Shown here piece by piece: positions 16,205-24,724 of a stretch of 64,000 nucleotides of DNA. Location: NCBI GenBank assembly GCA_020633335.1, contig JACKDU010000003.1, forward strand, positions 124,001 through 188,000, in the 5' to 3' direction. The DNA is from Myxococcales bacterium (GTDB lineage Bacteria > Myxococcota_A > Polyangia > Nannocystales > Nannocystaceae). Each line of letters starts with the position of its first letter. Within the stretch, counting starts at the first letter, position 1. A program made the position numbers and the translations under genes. The notes below the pieces were generated by a model. The model did no database searches. It saw only the letters and a program-made list of their open reading frames with translations, and was not told the origin of the DNA.

Positions 16205-18895
16205 CTAGCCCTCGGCGCCGCCAGGCGTCCCTGCGTCGCCGCCCTCGCGCGCGTCGGCCTGCGCCTTCGCGTCGGTCTGCGCCTTTGCGTCACCCTCGGC
16301 GTCCCCCTTCGCCTCGCCGTCGCCCCCCGCGTCCTTGGCCGCGCCCTTCGCCCGATCGCGGAGCTTGTTCACCTCATCCTCGAGCTTGCGCAGCCGATCC
16401 TGGAGCTCGCCGACCTCCTTCTCGAGGGCCGCGACCTTCGGGCTCGCGCCCCGCCGCAGGCCGTCGACCGTGCGCATGTGCGGGATCCGGAATTGCGCCG
16501 CCAGCGGCCGCGCGTAGGCCTCGATCGCCTCGGCGGCGACGCTCGCCTCGGCGACCCGGAGGCCGGTGACCGCGGCCTCGCGCACCCGCGGCGAGGGATC
16601 GCGGAGGCGATCGACGAGCGCCTCGATCGCCCGCTCGCGGCCGCCGCGATCGAGCACCCGAGCGAGCCCGCCGAGGGCCGCGACCGCGCTCGGCCGCGCC
16701 TTCTCGCCGCAGGCCGCCCCTGGGTGGAGGCTGTCCTCAAGGACATCCATCGCCCGCTCGGCCCGCGAGGAGGCGAGCCCGCGGAGCGCCCCGGCGGTCG
16801 CGTGGCCGCCGAAGCTCGGCGCCCGGCATGCGGCCACCAGGCGATCGACCCACTCGGCCGGCAGCGCCCGCCGCTGGGCGCCGAGGGCCTCGTAGGCCGC
16901 CTGGAGGGCGCGGTGATCGAGGCCGCGCTCGACCCGGGCGGCGATCGCCTTGACGACCCCGGGATCGCGGTAGTGGGAGAGCGCCCGGAGCAGCCGCTCG
17001 ATCACCCGCGGCTCCTCCTCGCCGTCGATCACCGCGAGGAGGACCGCGAGCGCCCCTGCGCTCTGGGCCTCGCCGAGGGCCTCGGCCCAGGCCGCCCGCA
17101 CGCCCCAGAAGGGCTCCTCGGCCCAGGCGGCGGTGATCGCCGCGAGCCCCTCGCGGCCGCCGGCCTTGATCAGCTCGCGCGCCGCCAGGATCCTCCCGGT
17201 GACGTCGGCCGCCTCGCGGAGCTGGCGACGCAGGCGCTCCTCGCCCGGGTTGAAGTCGAGCGCCCAGACCATGCGGGCGTCGGGGTCGAGGCGGATCGCC
17301 GTCGGCTCGCCGGCCATCGGCATGGCGAAGGTGTGCTTGGCCCGCTCGACCTGGACCTCGCGGCGGGCGCTCACCCCGTCGATCGTCCACTCGATCACCA
17401 GCGGGAATTCGAAGCAGGGGACGCCGGCCTTGGCGTCGACCTGGGTCTGCTCGATCTCGACGATCCCCTCGCCAGCGGCCGCGTCGCGGCGGAAGCTCGC
17501 GCGCACCTTCGGGTAGCCCGGCGAGCGGATCCACTGGTCGAAGAAGCGGGCGAGCGAGCGCCCCGATCGCCGCTCGAGGCAGCGCCGGAGATCATCGGTC
17601 TCGGCGAGGCCGCCGGCGTGGGCCTTGATGTAATCGGTGATCGCCGGCCAGAAGACCTCGTCGCCGAGCTCGCGCCGGAGCATGTGGAGGCGGACCGCGC
17701 CGCCGGGGTAGAGGTGGGCGTCGAAGAGGTCCCACGAGATCTCGAAGCGGCGGGTGGCGATCGGCCGCTTGTAGCGGTGGTCGGCCTCGCGGATGTAGCG
17801 CTGCAGCGACTCCCAGAGGTTGAAGCGGAGCGCGTCATCGCCCTCGGCGTGCTCGAGCCAGCAGGACTCGATGTAGGTCGCCCACGACTCCTTGAGCCAG
17901 GCGTCGCAGAAGTCGCGGATCACCACGAGATCGCCGAAGTACGAGTGGGCCATCTCGTGGATGTTGATCTGATCGATGAGCTGGCCGAGCTCGCGGAAGA
18001 GCGAGGCGTCGGCGACGAAGACGTCGTCCCAGGAGACCAGCGAGATGTTCTCCATCGCCCCGCCGATCCCGGGGACCGCGAACTGGAAGTACTTCGGGAA
18101 GGGGAAGGGGACGCCGACCCGCTCGGCCAGCCAGCGGAGCATCGCCGGGGTCCGGCCGAAGCTCCGCCTCAGATCCTCGGCGCTGTGATCCGTGGTCGCG
18201 AAGTAGGCGACCGGCACGCCCAGGACCTCGCCGTCGTCGACCCGGACGAACTCGCCGATCGCGAAGCAGGTGAGGTAGCTCGGGCAGCCGACCTCGAGGC
18301 GCCAGCGGCTCGTCTTGGTGCCGTCGTCGTGGGCCTCCTCGCCGACGCAGACGCCGTTGGCGAGGATCGTGAAGCGGGCCTCCGCCCGCAGCGTGAAGGA
18401 GAGGGTGGGGCGGACGCTCGGGTGATCGACGCAGGGCATCCAGTGGCGCGCGCGCTCGGTCTCGTTGTCGACGGCCGCGAACCAGGGCGCGTCGGGGAGC
18501 GCCTCGCTCGGCGCGCTGAAGAGGATCCCGGTGGTCGGCTCGTCGACGTGGTAGGCGATCTTCACCCGCCGCTCCTCGCCGAGCGCGAAGGGGCGGGTCC
18601 AGGTCACCTCGATCGCGCCCTCGCCCGCGCTCCAGGCGATCGCCTCGCCGAGGCCGTCGACCGCGATCCCGGCGAGCCCGACCGCGTCGAGGCGGAGCTT
18701 CTGGGCGCCGGCCCGGCGGGCGACGACCCGGTGGGTGACGGCGCCCGCGGCCCGGCGGCCGGCGACGTCGACGTGGAGGTCGATCTCGAGGTCGATCGGC
18801 TCGAGCCCGCGATCGGGCGGGTACTTGTCGCTGGCCGAGGCGGCGAAGCCGGCGTGGTGGTGGCGGCAGGCGTGGGTGCTCTGGAGATCGTGCAT
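16205..18895 (-). CDS. M1-family zinc aminopeptidase with HEAT-like C-terminus
   Basis: The 896-residue enzyme removes N-terminal residues from peptides. Visible are the substrate-binding GGAMEN motif (about 278-283), the zinc motif HEMAH (about 311-315) and the third ligand in LKESWATY (about 335). The front part is the usual beta saddle domain. After the catalytic part come helical repeats that look HEAT-like (from about 540). The last 100 residues form a charged coiled coil (LEKEVGELQDRLRKLEDEV), then a low-complexity tail of AKGDAEGDAKAQTDAK type. No signal peptide is seen; the His-rich N-terminus (HACRHHH) is curious. The tail is not part of classical PepN and may mediate assembly. Confidence 0.92.
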   Translation of the reverse strand: MHDLQSTHACRHHHAGFAASASDKYPPDRGLEPIDLEIDLHVDVAGRRAAGAVTHRVVARRAGAQKLRLDAVGLAGIAVDGLGEAIAWSAGEGAIEVTWTRPFALGEERRVKIAYHVDEPTTGILFSAPSEALPDAPWFAAVDNETERARHWMPCVDHPSVRPTLSFTLRAEARFTILANGVCVGEEAHDDGTKTSRWRLEVGCPSYLTCFAIGEFVRVDDGEVLGVPVAYFATTDHSAEDLRRSFGRTPAMLRWLAERVGVPFPFPKYFQFAVPGIGGAMENISLVSWDDVFVADASLFRELGQLIDQINIHEMAHSYFGDLVVIRDFCDAWLKESWATYIESCWLEHAEGDDALRFNLWESLQRYIREADHRYKRPIATRRFEISWDLFDAHLYPGGAVRLHMLRRELGDEVFWPAITDYIKAHAGGLAETDDLRRCLERRSGRSLARFFDQWIRSPGYPKVRASFRRDAAAGEGIVEIEQTQVDAKAGVPCFEFPLVIEWTIDGVSARREVQVERAKHTFAMPMAGEPTAIRLDPDARMVWALDFNPGEERLRRQLREAADVTGRILAARELIKAGGREGLAAITAAWAEEPFWGVRAAWAEALGEAQSAGALAVLLAVIDGEEEPRVIERLLRALSHYRDPGVVKAIAARVERGLDHRALQAAYEALGAQRRALPAEWVDRLVAACRAPSFGGHATAGALRGLASSRAERAMDVLEDSLHPGAACGEKARPSAVAALGGLARVLDRGGRERAIEALVDRLRDPSPRVREAAVTGLRVAEASVAAEAIEAYARPLAAQFRIPHMRTVDGLRRGASPKVAALEKEVGELQDRLRKLEDEVNKLRDRAKGAAKDAGGDGEAKGDAEGDAKAQTDAKAQADAREGGDAGTPGGAEG

Positions 18896-18944
18896 CGGCG
18901 TCCGGCCGCGAGGATAGCCGACGCCGGGCGCCCCCAGGCGAGAA

Positions 18945-19775
18945 TCAGCGGCGCCAGGGCGGCACTGGCCGCTTCGGCTTCTTCGGCGCGGTGACCGTGA
19001 GCGTGCGCTCGCCGAGCCGTTGGTTGCCGCTCGGGTCGCGGACGCTGATCCGGTACTCCCAGCGCTCGCCCCAGCCCCACTCGTCGGTCAGGGTGACGCC
19101 GACGCGGCCGCCCCGCGCCCGCTCGGGGCGGAAGGTCGTCACCTCGCTCCAGGCCGGGTCGCCGCCGGGGCTCCGCCGCTCGAGGAGGTAGAGGAGATCG
19201 TCGGCCGCGGCGATCGTGTCAAAGGCTGGCGCAAAGGTCAGGTGGGTCTCGACCACCCAGTCGCTCTCGGCCTCGCAGGGCGAGAGCATCACCGTGCCGG
19301 CGACCGGCCGGGCCTCGCCGGCAACGATCCCGTCGAAGGCCGGCGCCTGGCGATCGACGAGGTCGGCGACGACCCAGAAGCTCGCCATCGCCTCCCAGGG
19401 GCCGAGCTCGACCGCGTCGACGCTCGCCGACCAGCGCGGGCGCCGGACCTCGAGGCGCCAGCCGCCGCCGGCGAGGAGGGCCGGCGGCTGGAGCTCGACG
19501 AACCAGCGGCCCCAGGGGACCGCGGTCGGCGTGACCACCTCGCCGCCCGGGCCCAGGAGGCGAAATTCGTGGTCGGGCCCGCCCTCGGGGGCGCCGCAGG
19601 AGGGGGCGAGGAGCACCCGCGGAGCGACGTTCGCGGCGACGTGGCGGCCCGCTTCGGCGCCGTCGAGGTCCGCCCGGAGGCCGTAGGAGGCGCACTCATC
19701 GGCCCCCGCGGGCGCGGCCGGCGAGAGGGCGAGCGCGAGGGCGAGCGCGGCCACGACGGCGTGACGGGCGGGCAT
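18945..19775 (-). CDS. Secreted protein of unknown function
   Basis: The 276-residue product begins MPARHAVV and has a clear signal peptide (ALALALALSPAAPAGA, cleavage near residue 26). The mature part has few cysteines and is beta-rich, ending with a segment that looks like an Ig/fibronectin-like strand set (RWEYRISVRDPSGNQ, ERTLTVTAP) and a basic Pro tail. I recognise no enzyme motif. It is probably periplasmic or exported. It lies 49 bases before the aminopeptidase gene on the same strand and could be co-transcribed with it. Confidence 0.75.
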   Translation of the reverse strand: MPARHAVVAALALALALSPAAPAGADECASYGLRADLDGAEAGRHVAANVAPRVLLAPSCGAPEGGPDHEFRLLGPGGEVVTPTAVPWGRWFVELQPPALLAGGGWRLEVRRPRWSASVDAVELGPWEAMASFWVVADLVDRQAPAFDGIVAGEARPVAGTVMLSPCEAESDWVVETHLTFAPAFDTIAAADDLLYLLERRSPGGDPAWSEVTTFRPERARGGRVGVTLTDEWGWGERWEYRISVRDPSGNQRLGERTLTVTAPKKPKRPVPPWRR

Positions 19776-19919
19776 CGGCCGAGGATAGCAGGCGGCCCCG
19801 GGGGAGCGAGCGGGGAGCGAGCGGGTGTGGAGGAGCGGCGCGCGGCCGCGGGCCGAGGGCCGGCGATCTCCGGGGCGCCGCCGCTCGTCCTCGCGGGCGC
19901 GGCGGGCTATCATCCGCCC

Positions 19920-21107
19920 ATGCTTGGTCTAGCCTTCTCCCGCTCCGTCGCGCTCTTCGGGCGCGCCGCAACCCCCCTCGGCGGGCGCGCCTCAGTCCTC
20001 CTGGGCGCGCTCGCCTGCGCGTCGCTCCTCGCCGCCTGCGAGACCCCGCCCCTGGCCGCGCCCTCGGTCGCCTACGAGGACTACCGCGCCTCCTACGAGC
20101 GCGCCCTCTGCGAGTGGCGCGCCTCCTGCAACCTCGAGGAGTCGGCCGAGCGCTGCATCGAGACCCGCCTCCTCGACCGCGCCGACGACTACGTCGAGCG
20201 GGCGATCGAGGCCGGGACGATCCGCTACGACGGCGAGATGGGCTACCAGTGCATCCTCGAGATCCGCGAGCGCACCTGCGACTGGATGGTCGAGGATCCG
20301 ACGCCGAGCTGCCCACATGTCTTTGAGGGCAGGGTCGCGCCAGAGGAGCCCTGCCTGATCAGCGACGAGTGCATCGGCGGCGGGACCTGCGGCTTCAACC
20401 CGCTCACCTGCACGGAGATGTGCTGCGCCGGCGAGTGCCGGCTCCCGCGGCCGCCGGCCGAGGTCGGTGATTCCTGCGCGAGCAACACGATCGACTGCGC
20501 CGAGGGGACCTACTGCGCGATCGATCCGATGACCTTCCAGCGGACGGTCTGCGTCGCCGGCGGCAAGGTCGGGGCGGCCTGCGGCGGTGACACCAACGCC
20601 GGCTGCGACGTCGACGGCTACTGCGACTTCAACATGGGGATCTGCCGGCCCAAGATCGCGGCCGGCGCGGTCTGCCAGTACAGCGACTCCTGCCAGGCGC
20701 CGGGCCGCTGCGAGTACGTCGACCAGAACTACGTCGAGCAGCGCTGCGTCGTCCCGGTCGCGCTCGGCGAGGCCTGCAACCGGATCGTCGGCGACTTCGC
20801 CTGCAAGGACTTCGGCGCCCGCTGCGGGGTCTCCGGGGTCTGCGAGCTCGCGCCCGGGGCGGGCGAGCCCTGCCCGGACGAGGCGTGCGCCGCCTTCGCC
20901 TACTGCGTCGACGGCACCTGCGCCCTCGCGGTCGACGAGGGCGGAGCCTGCGGCTGGACGGGCGGCGACTACTACGGCGGCTACGTCCCCTGCGCGGGCG
21001 ATCTCCGCTGCGACAGCGTCGACTACGACTCGTCGGTCTGCGTGATCCCGGAGTCCGAGAACGCGAGCTGCGAGGTCCCGGGTCAGCCGATCGAGGTGAG
21101 CATGTAG
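19920..21107 (+). CDS. Cysteine-rich lipoprotein
   Basis: The 395-residue product has a signal peptide ending in the lipobox LLAAC. About forty cysteines follow in short repeated units such as CISDECIGGGTCG-like and CAEGTYCAID. This Dickkopf/EGF-like spacing is common in surface lipoproteins of Nannocystis-type myxobacteria. The first 100 mature residues are helical and acidic. It probably sits in the outer membrane and is stabilised by disulfides. A ligand or enzymatic role cannot be read from the sequence. Codon 131 is within a CCACATGTCT motif (20313-20322). It is divergent from the secreted protein at 18945. Confidence 0.83.
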   Translation: MLGLAFSRSVALFGRAATPLGGRASVLLGALACASLLAACETPPLAAPSVAYEDYRASYERALCEWRASCNLEESAERCIETRLLDRADDYVERAIEAGTIRYDGEMGYQCILEIRERTCDWMVEDPTPSCPHVFEGRVAPEEPCLISDECIGGGTCGFNPLTCTEMCCAGECRLPRPPAEVGDSCASNTIDCAEGTYCAIDPMTFQRTVCVAGGKVGAACGGDTNAGCDVDGYCDFNMGICRPKIAAGAVCQYSDSCQAPGRCEYVDQNYVEQRCVVPVALGEACNRIVGDFACKDFGARCGVSGVCELAPGAGEPCPDEACAAFAYCVDGTCALAVDEGGACGWTGGDYYGGYVPCAGDLRCDSVDYDSSVCVIPESENASCEVPGQPIEVSM

Positions 21108-21180
21108 CCGGGGGGCCGGACGACGGAGTGGCGCAGAGCGCGGGGGTGATCCGCGGCTGCGCCAGCGCTATGGTCCGCCC

Positions 21181-23271
21181 TTGCTCGCCGCGTCCGACCT
21201 CGATCCCACCGCCGCCGACCTCGACCGCGCCCTCGCCGAGCGCTTCGGCTTCCCCGCCTTCCGCCCCGGCCAGCGCGAGGCGATCGAGGCGCTCCTCCGC
21301 GAGCGCCGGCTCCTCTGCATCCAGCCGACCGGCCACGGCAAGTCGCTCCTCTACCAGCTCCCGGCGACCCTCCTCCCGGGGATGACGGTCGTGATCTCGC
21401 CGCTCCTCGCGCTGATGCGCGATCAGGTCGGCCAGCTGCGGGCGCGCTTCGGGATCACGGCCGGCTCGATCAACTCGGATCAGAGCGAGGAGGAGAACGG
21501 CGCGGTCATCGACGCCGCTCGGCTCGGCGAGCTCAACATCCTCTTCGTCGCCCCCGAGAAGCTCGACAACCTCAACGACCTCCGCTTCCTCCTCGGCCTC
21601 CCGGTCTCGCTCCTGGTGATCGACGAGGCCCACTGCATCTCGACCTGGGGGCACGACTTTCGCCCGGCCTATCGGCGGATCCTCGAGGCCGTCGAGCACT
21701 TCGCGGCCCGCCGCCCCGAGCTCCGGGTGCTCGCCCTCACCGCGACCGCCGACGCCCGCACCGAGGCCGACGTCGCCCGCCTCCTCGGCTCCGAGGCTGC
21801 GCCGCTCCAGGTCCTGCGGCAGGGGATGGATCGCCCGAACCTCGCGCTCGCGCTCCGCTCGGTCCGCGGCCTCGCGGCCAAGATCGAGGCGCTCCTCCGG
21901 GTGATCCGCGGCTTCGAGGGCTGCGCGGTCCTCTACTGCGCCACCCGCGATCAGACCGAGATCGTCGCCGGCTACCTCGCGGCCAACGACGTCCCGGCGA
22001 TCGCCTACCACGCGGGGCTCGAGCCGGCCGAGAAGCGGCGGATCCAGGAGGAATTCATCGCCTCGGAGCGCGGGGTGATCGCCGCGACCAACGCCCTCGG
22101 GATGGGGATCGACAAGCCCGACATCCGCCTCATCGTCCACGTCGACGTCCCCGGCTCGATCACCGCCTACTACCAGGAGGTCGGCCGCGCCGGCCGCGAC
22201 GGCGCGCCGGCGAGCGGCCTCCTCCTCTTTGATCCCGGCGACGCGGAGGTCCAGCGCTACTTCATCCGCTCGGCCCAGCCGAGCGCCGACGACTTCGCGG
22301 CGATCCAGCGGGTGATCGTCGGCGCCGACGAGGCGCCGGGGCTGATGATGATCAAGTCGCGGAGCGGCCTCCACCCGACGCGGGTCACGGTGATCCTCGC
22401 CGAGCTCTGCGAGCAGGGCTTTGTCGAGAAGATCCTGGTCGGCCGCCGCCAGTGCTACACCTGGACCGGCCGCGAGGGCGCGCCGGATCTCGAGCGCTAC
22501 CGCCGGCAGCTCGAGGTCCGCGAGGCCGAGCTCGCGGCGATGCTCCGCTACGGCCGCGGCGATCCGCCCTGCCTGATGCAGGCGCTGCGGGTCGCCCTCG
22601 GCGATCCCGAGGCCGAGCTCTGCGGCCGCTGCGAGCGCTGTCGACCGGGCGAGCTCCTGGTCGACGCGGGCGACGCGGAGGCCCCGAAGATCGCCGCCGA
22701 GGCCTGGCTCGAGTCGCGCTCGGTGCCGATCGCGGGCTCGCGCTACCCGAAGATCGACCCCGGCCTCGCGCTCGTCGATGGCACCGTCCGAGGCCGCCTC
22801 TTCGCCGAGCTCATGCGCGGGCGGATCGCCGGGCAGATGCCGCCGGCGCGGGTGATCGAGGCGCTGCGCCGGGCCCTCGATCGCCTCGCCGAGGGCCGCC
22901 GCTTCGGCGCGGTGATCACGGTGCCGTCGCGGACCTGGGGGCGCCGCCAGGAGGTCGGCGATCTGATCGCGGCCCACCTCGGGGTCCCCCACCTGCCGCT
23001 CCTGAGCCACGCCCAGACGCCCGAGCACCGCCAGGGCGAGCTCCAAAACAACGACCAGCGGCGCGACAACGTCCGCGGCTGCTTCGCCGCCGACCCGACG
23101 GTGGCGATCCCCGACGGGGCGCTCCTCCTGGTCGATGACTACACCGGCTCGGGCGCGACCCTGAAGGAGGTCGCCGAGGTGCTCCGCAAGGGGCTCCGCT
23201 GGGACGGGACGCTGGTGCCGCTGGTGCTCACGCGGGTCCGCTGGAAGCTCGGGGCGAGCGGGATGATCTGA
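21181..23271 (+). CDS. recQ: RecQ-family DNA helicase fused to a phosphoribosyltransferase domain
   Basis: The 696-residue product starts at a TTG (21181). The helicase core has PTGHGKS (Walker A, about 49-55), DEAHC (about 148-152), LTATAD (about 187), GMGIDKPDIR (about 308) and QEVGRAGRD (about 333), all diagnostic of RecQ. Zinc ligands follow in PPC...CGRCERC (about 463-487). There is no HRDC domain. Instead residues from about 520 form a ComF/PRTase-like domain with the PRPP loop LVDDYTGSGAT (about 650-660). RecQ unwinds 3'-5' in recombination and repair; what the transferase half does is unknown. Confidence 0.93.
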   Translation: MLAASDLDPTAADLDRALAERFGFPAFRPGQREAIEALLRERRLLCIQPTGHGKSLLYQLPATLLPGMTVVISPLLALMRDQVGQLRARFGITAGSINSDQSEEENGAVIDAARLGELNILFVAPEKLDNLNDLRFLLGLPVSLLVIDEAHCISTWGHDFRPAYRRILEAVEHFAARRPELRVLALTATADARTEADVARLLGSEAAPLQVLRQGMDRPNLALALRSVRGLAAKIEALLRVIRGFEGCAVLYCATRDQTEIVAGYLAANDVPAIAYHAGLEPAEKRRIQEEFIASERGVIAATNALGMGIDKPDIRLIVHVDVPGSITAYYQEVGRAGRDGAPASGLLLFDPGDAEVQRYFIRSAQPSADDFAAIQRVIVGADEAPGLMMIKSRSGLHPTRVTVILAELCEQGFVEKILVGRRQCYTWTGREGAPDLERYRRQLEVREAELAAMLRYGRGDPPCLMQALRVALGDPEAELCGRCERCRPGELLVDAGDAEAPKIAAEAWLESRSVPIAGSRYPKIDPGLALVDGTVRGRLFAELMRGRIAGQMPPARVIEALRRALDRLAEGRRFGAVITVPSRTWGRRQEVGDLIAAHLGVPHLPLLSHAQTPEHRQGELQNNDQRRDNVRGCFAADPTVAIPDGALLLVDDYTGSGATLKEVAEVLRKGLRWDGTLVPLVLTRVRWKLGASGMI

Positions 23272-23348
23272 GCGCGTTCGCTCGCCGCGCGCGCGCCCGC
23301 GAAGGGGACGTCTGCCCACGGACGCAGACCCGGGCTAGGATTCGCCAG

Positions 23349-24665
23349 ATGTCGACCCTCCCGCCGGGCCCCCGCGGCCAATTCGGGGCGATCCTCGGCT
23401 ACCTCCGGGATCCCCTCCACTGCATGGTGCCGATGGTCGCGCGCTACGGCGATCCCTTCACGCTGCCGGGGAAGCCGCCGATCGTCTGCACCGGCGAGCC
23501 CGAGGGGATCCGGGCGATCTACACCGCCGACCCCGACACCCTCGCGCCGGCGGCCGCCGACATGGCGGTCTTCCTCGGCGACACCTCGCTCATCCTGGTC
23601 GGCGGCGCCGAGCACCGCCGGCTCCGGCGGCTGGCGGCGCCGCCCTTCCACGCCGCCCGGATGCGGGCCCACGGCGCGCGGATCATCGCGATCACCGAGG
23701 CCCACACCAGTGCCTGGCAAGAGGGAGAGGTCGCGTCGATCCACGCGCTCGCCCAGAAGATCTCGCTCGATGTGATCCTCCGGGTGATCTTCGGGCTCGA
23801 GCAGCCGGCGGCGATGGCCGCCTTCGCCGAGCTCCTGCAGCGGACCCTCGACGGGATCTCGCCGCTCCTGGCGCTCTTCCCCGCGCTCCGCCGCGACTTC
23901 GCGGGGCTCGGCCCCTTCGCCGCCTTCCGCCGCCGGCAGCGGGCGCTCCACGCCGCGCTCGACGAGCAGATCGCCGCGGCGCGGGCGACCGAGCCCCGCG
24001 CCGACCTCCTCAGCCTCCTGGTCCACGCCCGCGACGACGCCGGCGAGGCGCTCACCGATCAGGAGCTCCGCGATCAGCTCCTCCTCCTGGTGATCGCTGG
24101 CCACGAGACCACGGCGATCGCGATCGCCTGGGCGTTCGACGCGCTCCTCCGGCCGGAGAACGCGGCCGCCCTCGAGCGCCTGCGGGCCGAGCTCGACGCG
24201 CTCGGCCCCGCGCCCGAGCCGGCGGCGATCGATCGCGCGCCCTACCTCGAGGCGGCGTGCAACGAGACCCTCCGCCGCTACCCGCTGGCGCCGGCGCCGG
24301 CCCCCCGCCGCCTCCTCCAGCCGATGGAGCTCCTCGGCTACAAGCTCCCCGCGGGGGTCGGGGTCGCCGCGGGGATCGGCGTCGCCCACTTCCGCGAGGC
24401 GACCTACCCCGAGCCCCTCGTCTTTCGGCCGGAGCGCTTCCTGGAGCGCACCTTCAGCCCCTTCGAGTTCCTCCCCTTCGGCGGCGGCGCGCGCCGCTGC
24501 CTCGGGGCGGCCCTGGCCGGCTACGAGATGCGGCTGGTGGTCGCCACGCTGATCCGCGGCTTCGTCCTCCGGCTCCGCTCGCTCCGCCCCGACCTCGGCA
24601 AGGTGCGGGCGGCGAACGCCGGTCCGCGCCACGGCGTCGAGGTCGAGGTCGTCGAGCGCACCTAG
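23349..24665 (+). CDS. Cytochrome P450
   Basis: The 438-residue monooxygenase begins with the Pro-rich PPGPRG element. The I-helix motif AGHETT is at about 250-255, the K-helix ETLRRYP at about 308, and the haem loop FGGGARRCLG at about 378-387, with the axial Cys. No membrane anchor is seen, so it should be soluble and need separate ferredoxin/reductase partners, which are absent nearby. It resembles the second P450 at 33101 throughout (both have THRR/EHRR and PPFH.ARMRA), so the two are probably paralogues. The substrate cannot be read; fatty acids or sterol-like compounds are possible. Confidence 0.93.
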   Translation: MSTLPPGPRGQFGAILGYLRDPLHCMVPMVARYGDPFTLPGKPPIVCTGEPEGIRAIYTADPDTLAPAAADMAVFLGDTSLILVGGAEHRRLRRLAAPPFHAARMRAHGARIIAITEAHTSAWQEGEVASIHALAQKISLDVILRVIFGLEQPAAMAAFAELLQRTLDGISPLLALFPALRRDFAGLGPFAAFRRRQRALHAALDEQIAAARATEPRADLLSLLVHARDDAGEALTDQELRDQLLLLVIAGHETTAIAIAWAFDALLRPENAAALERLRAELDALGPAPEPAAIDRAPYLEAACNETLRRYPLAPAPAPRRLLQPMELLGYKLPAGVGVAAGIGVAHFREATYPEPLVFRPERFLERTFSPFEFLPFGGGARRCLGAALAGYEMRLVVATLIRGFVLRLRSLRPDLGKVRAANAGPRHGVEVEVVERT

Positions 24666-24707
24666 CGAAGGGGGCCCCCGCCGCGCGCGGAGAGGGCCCC
24701 CCTTCGC
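24665..24707. terminator. Strong GC hairpin between convergent genes
   Basis: GCGAAGGGGGCCC (24665-24677) pairs with GGGCCCCCCTTCGC (24694-24707), with one extra C in the right arm, leaving a loop of 16 bases. It begins right at the P450 stop and ends 18 bases before the VWA gene stop. It probably ends transcription from both sides. Confidence 0.6.
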
Positions 24708-24724
24708 GAGCGTGGCGCCTCCAG

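Noticed and set aside
16205..16340. Repeat-like low-complexity end of the aminopeptidase as a separate gene or insertion
   Set aside because: It continues in frame from the catalytic domain through a regular coiled coil, so it is the protein's own tail.
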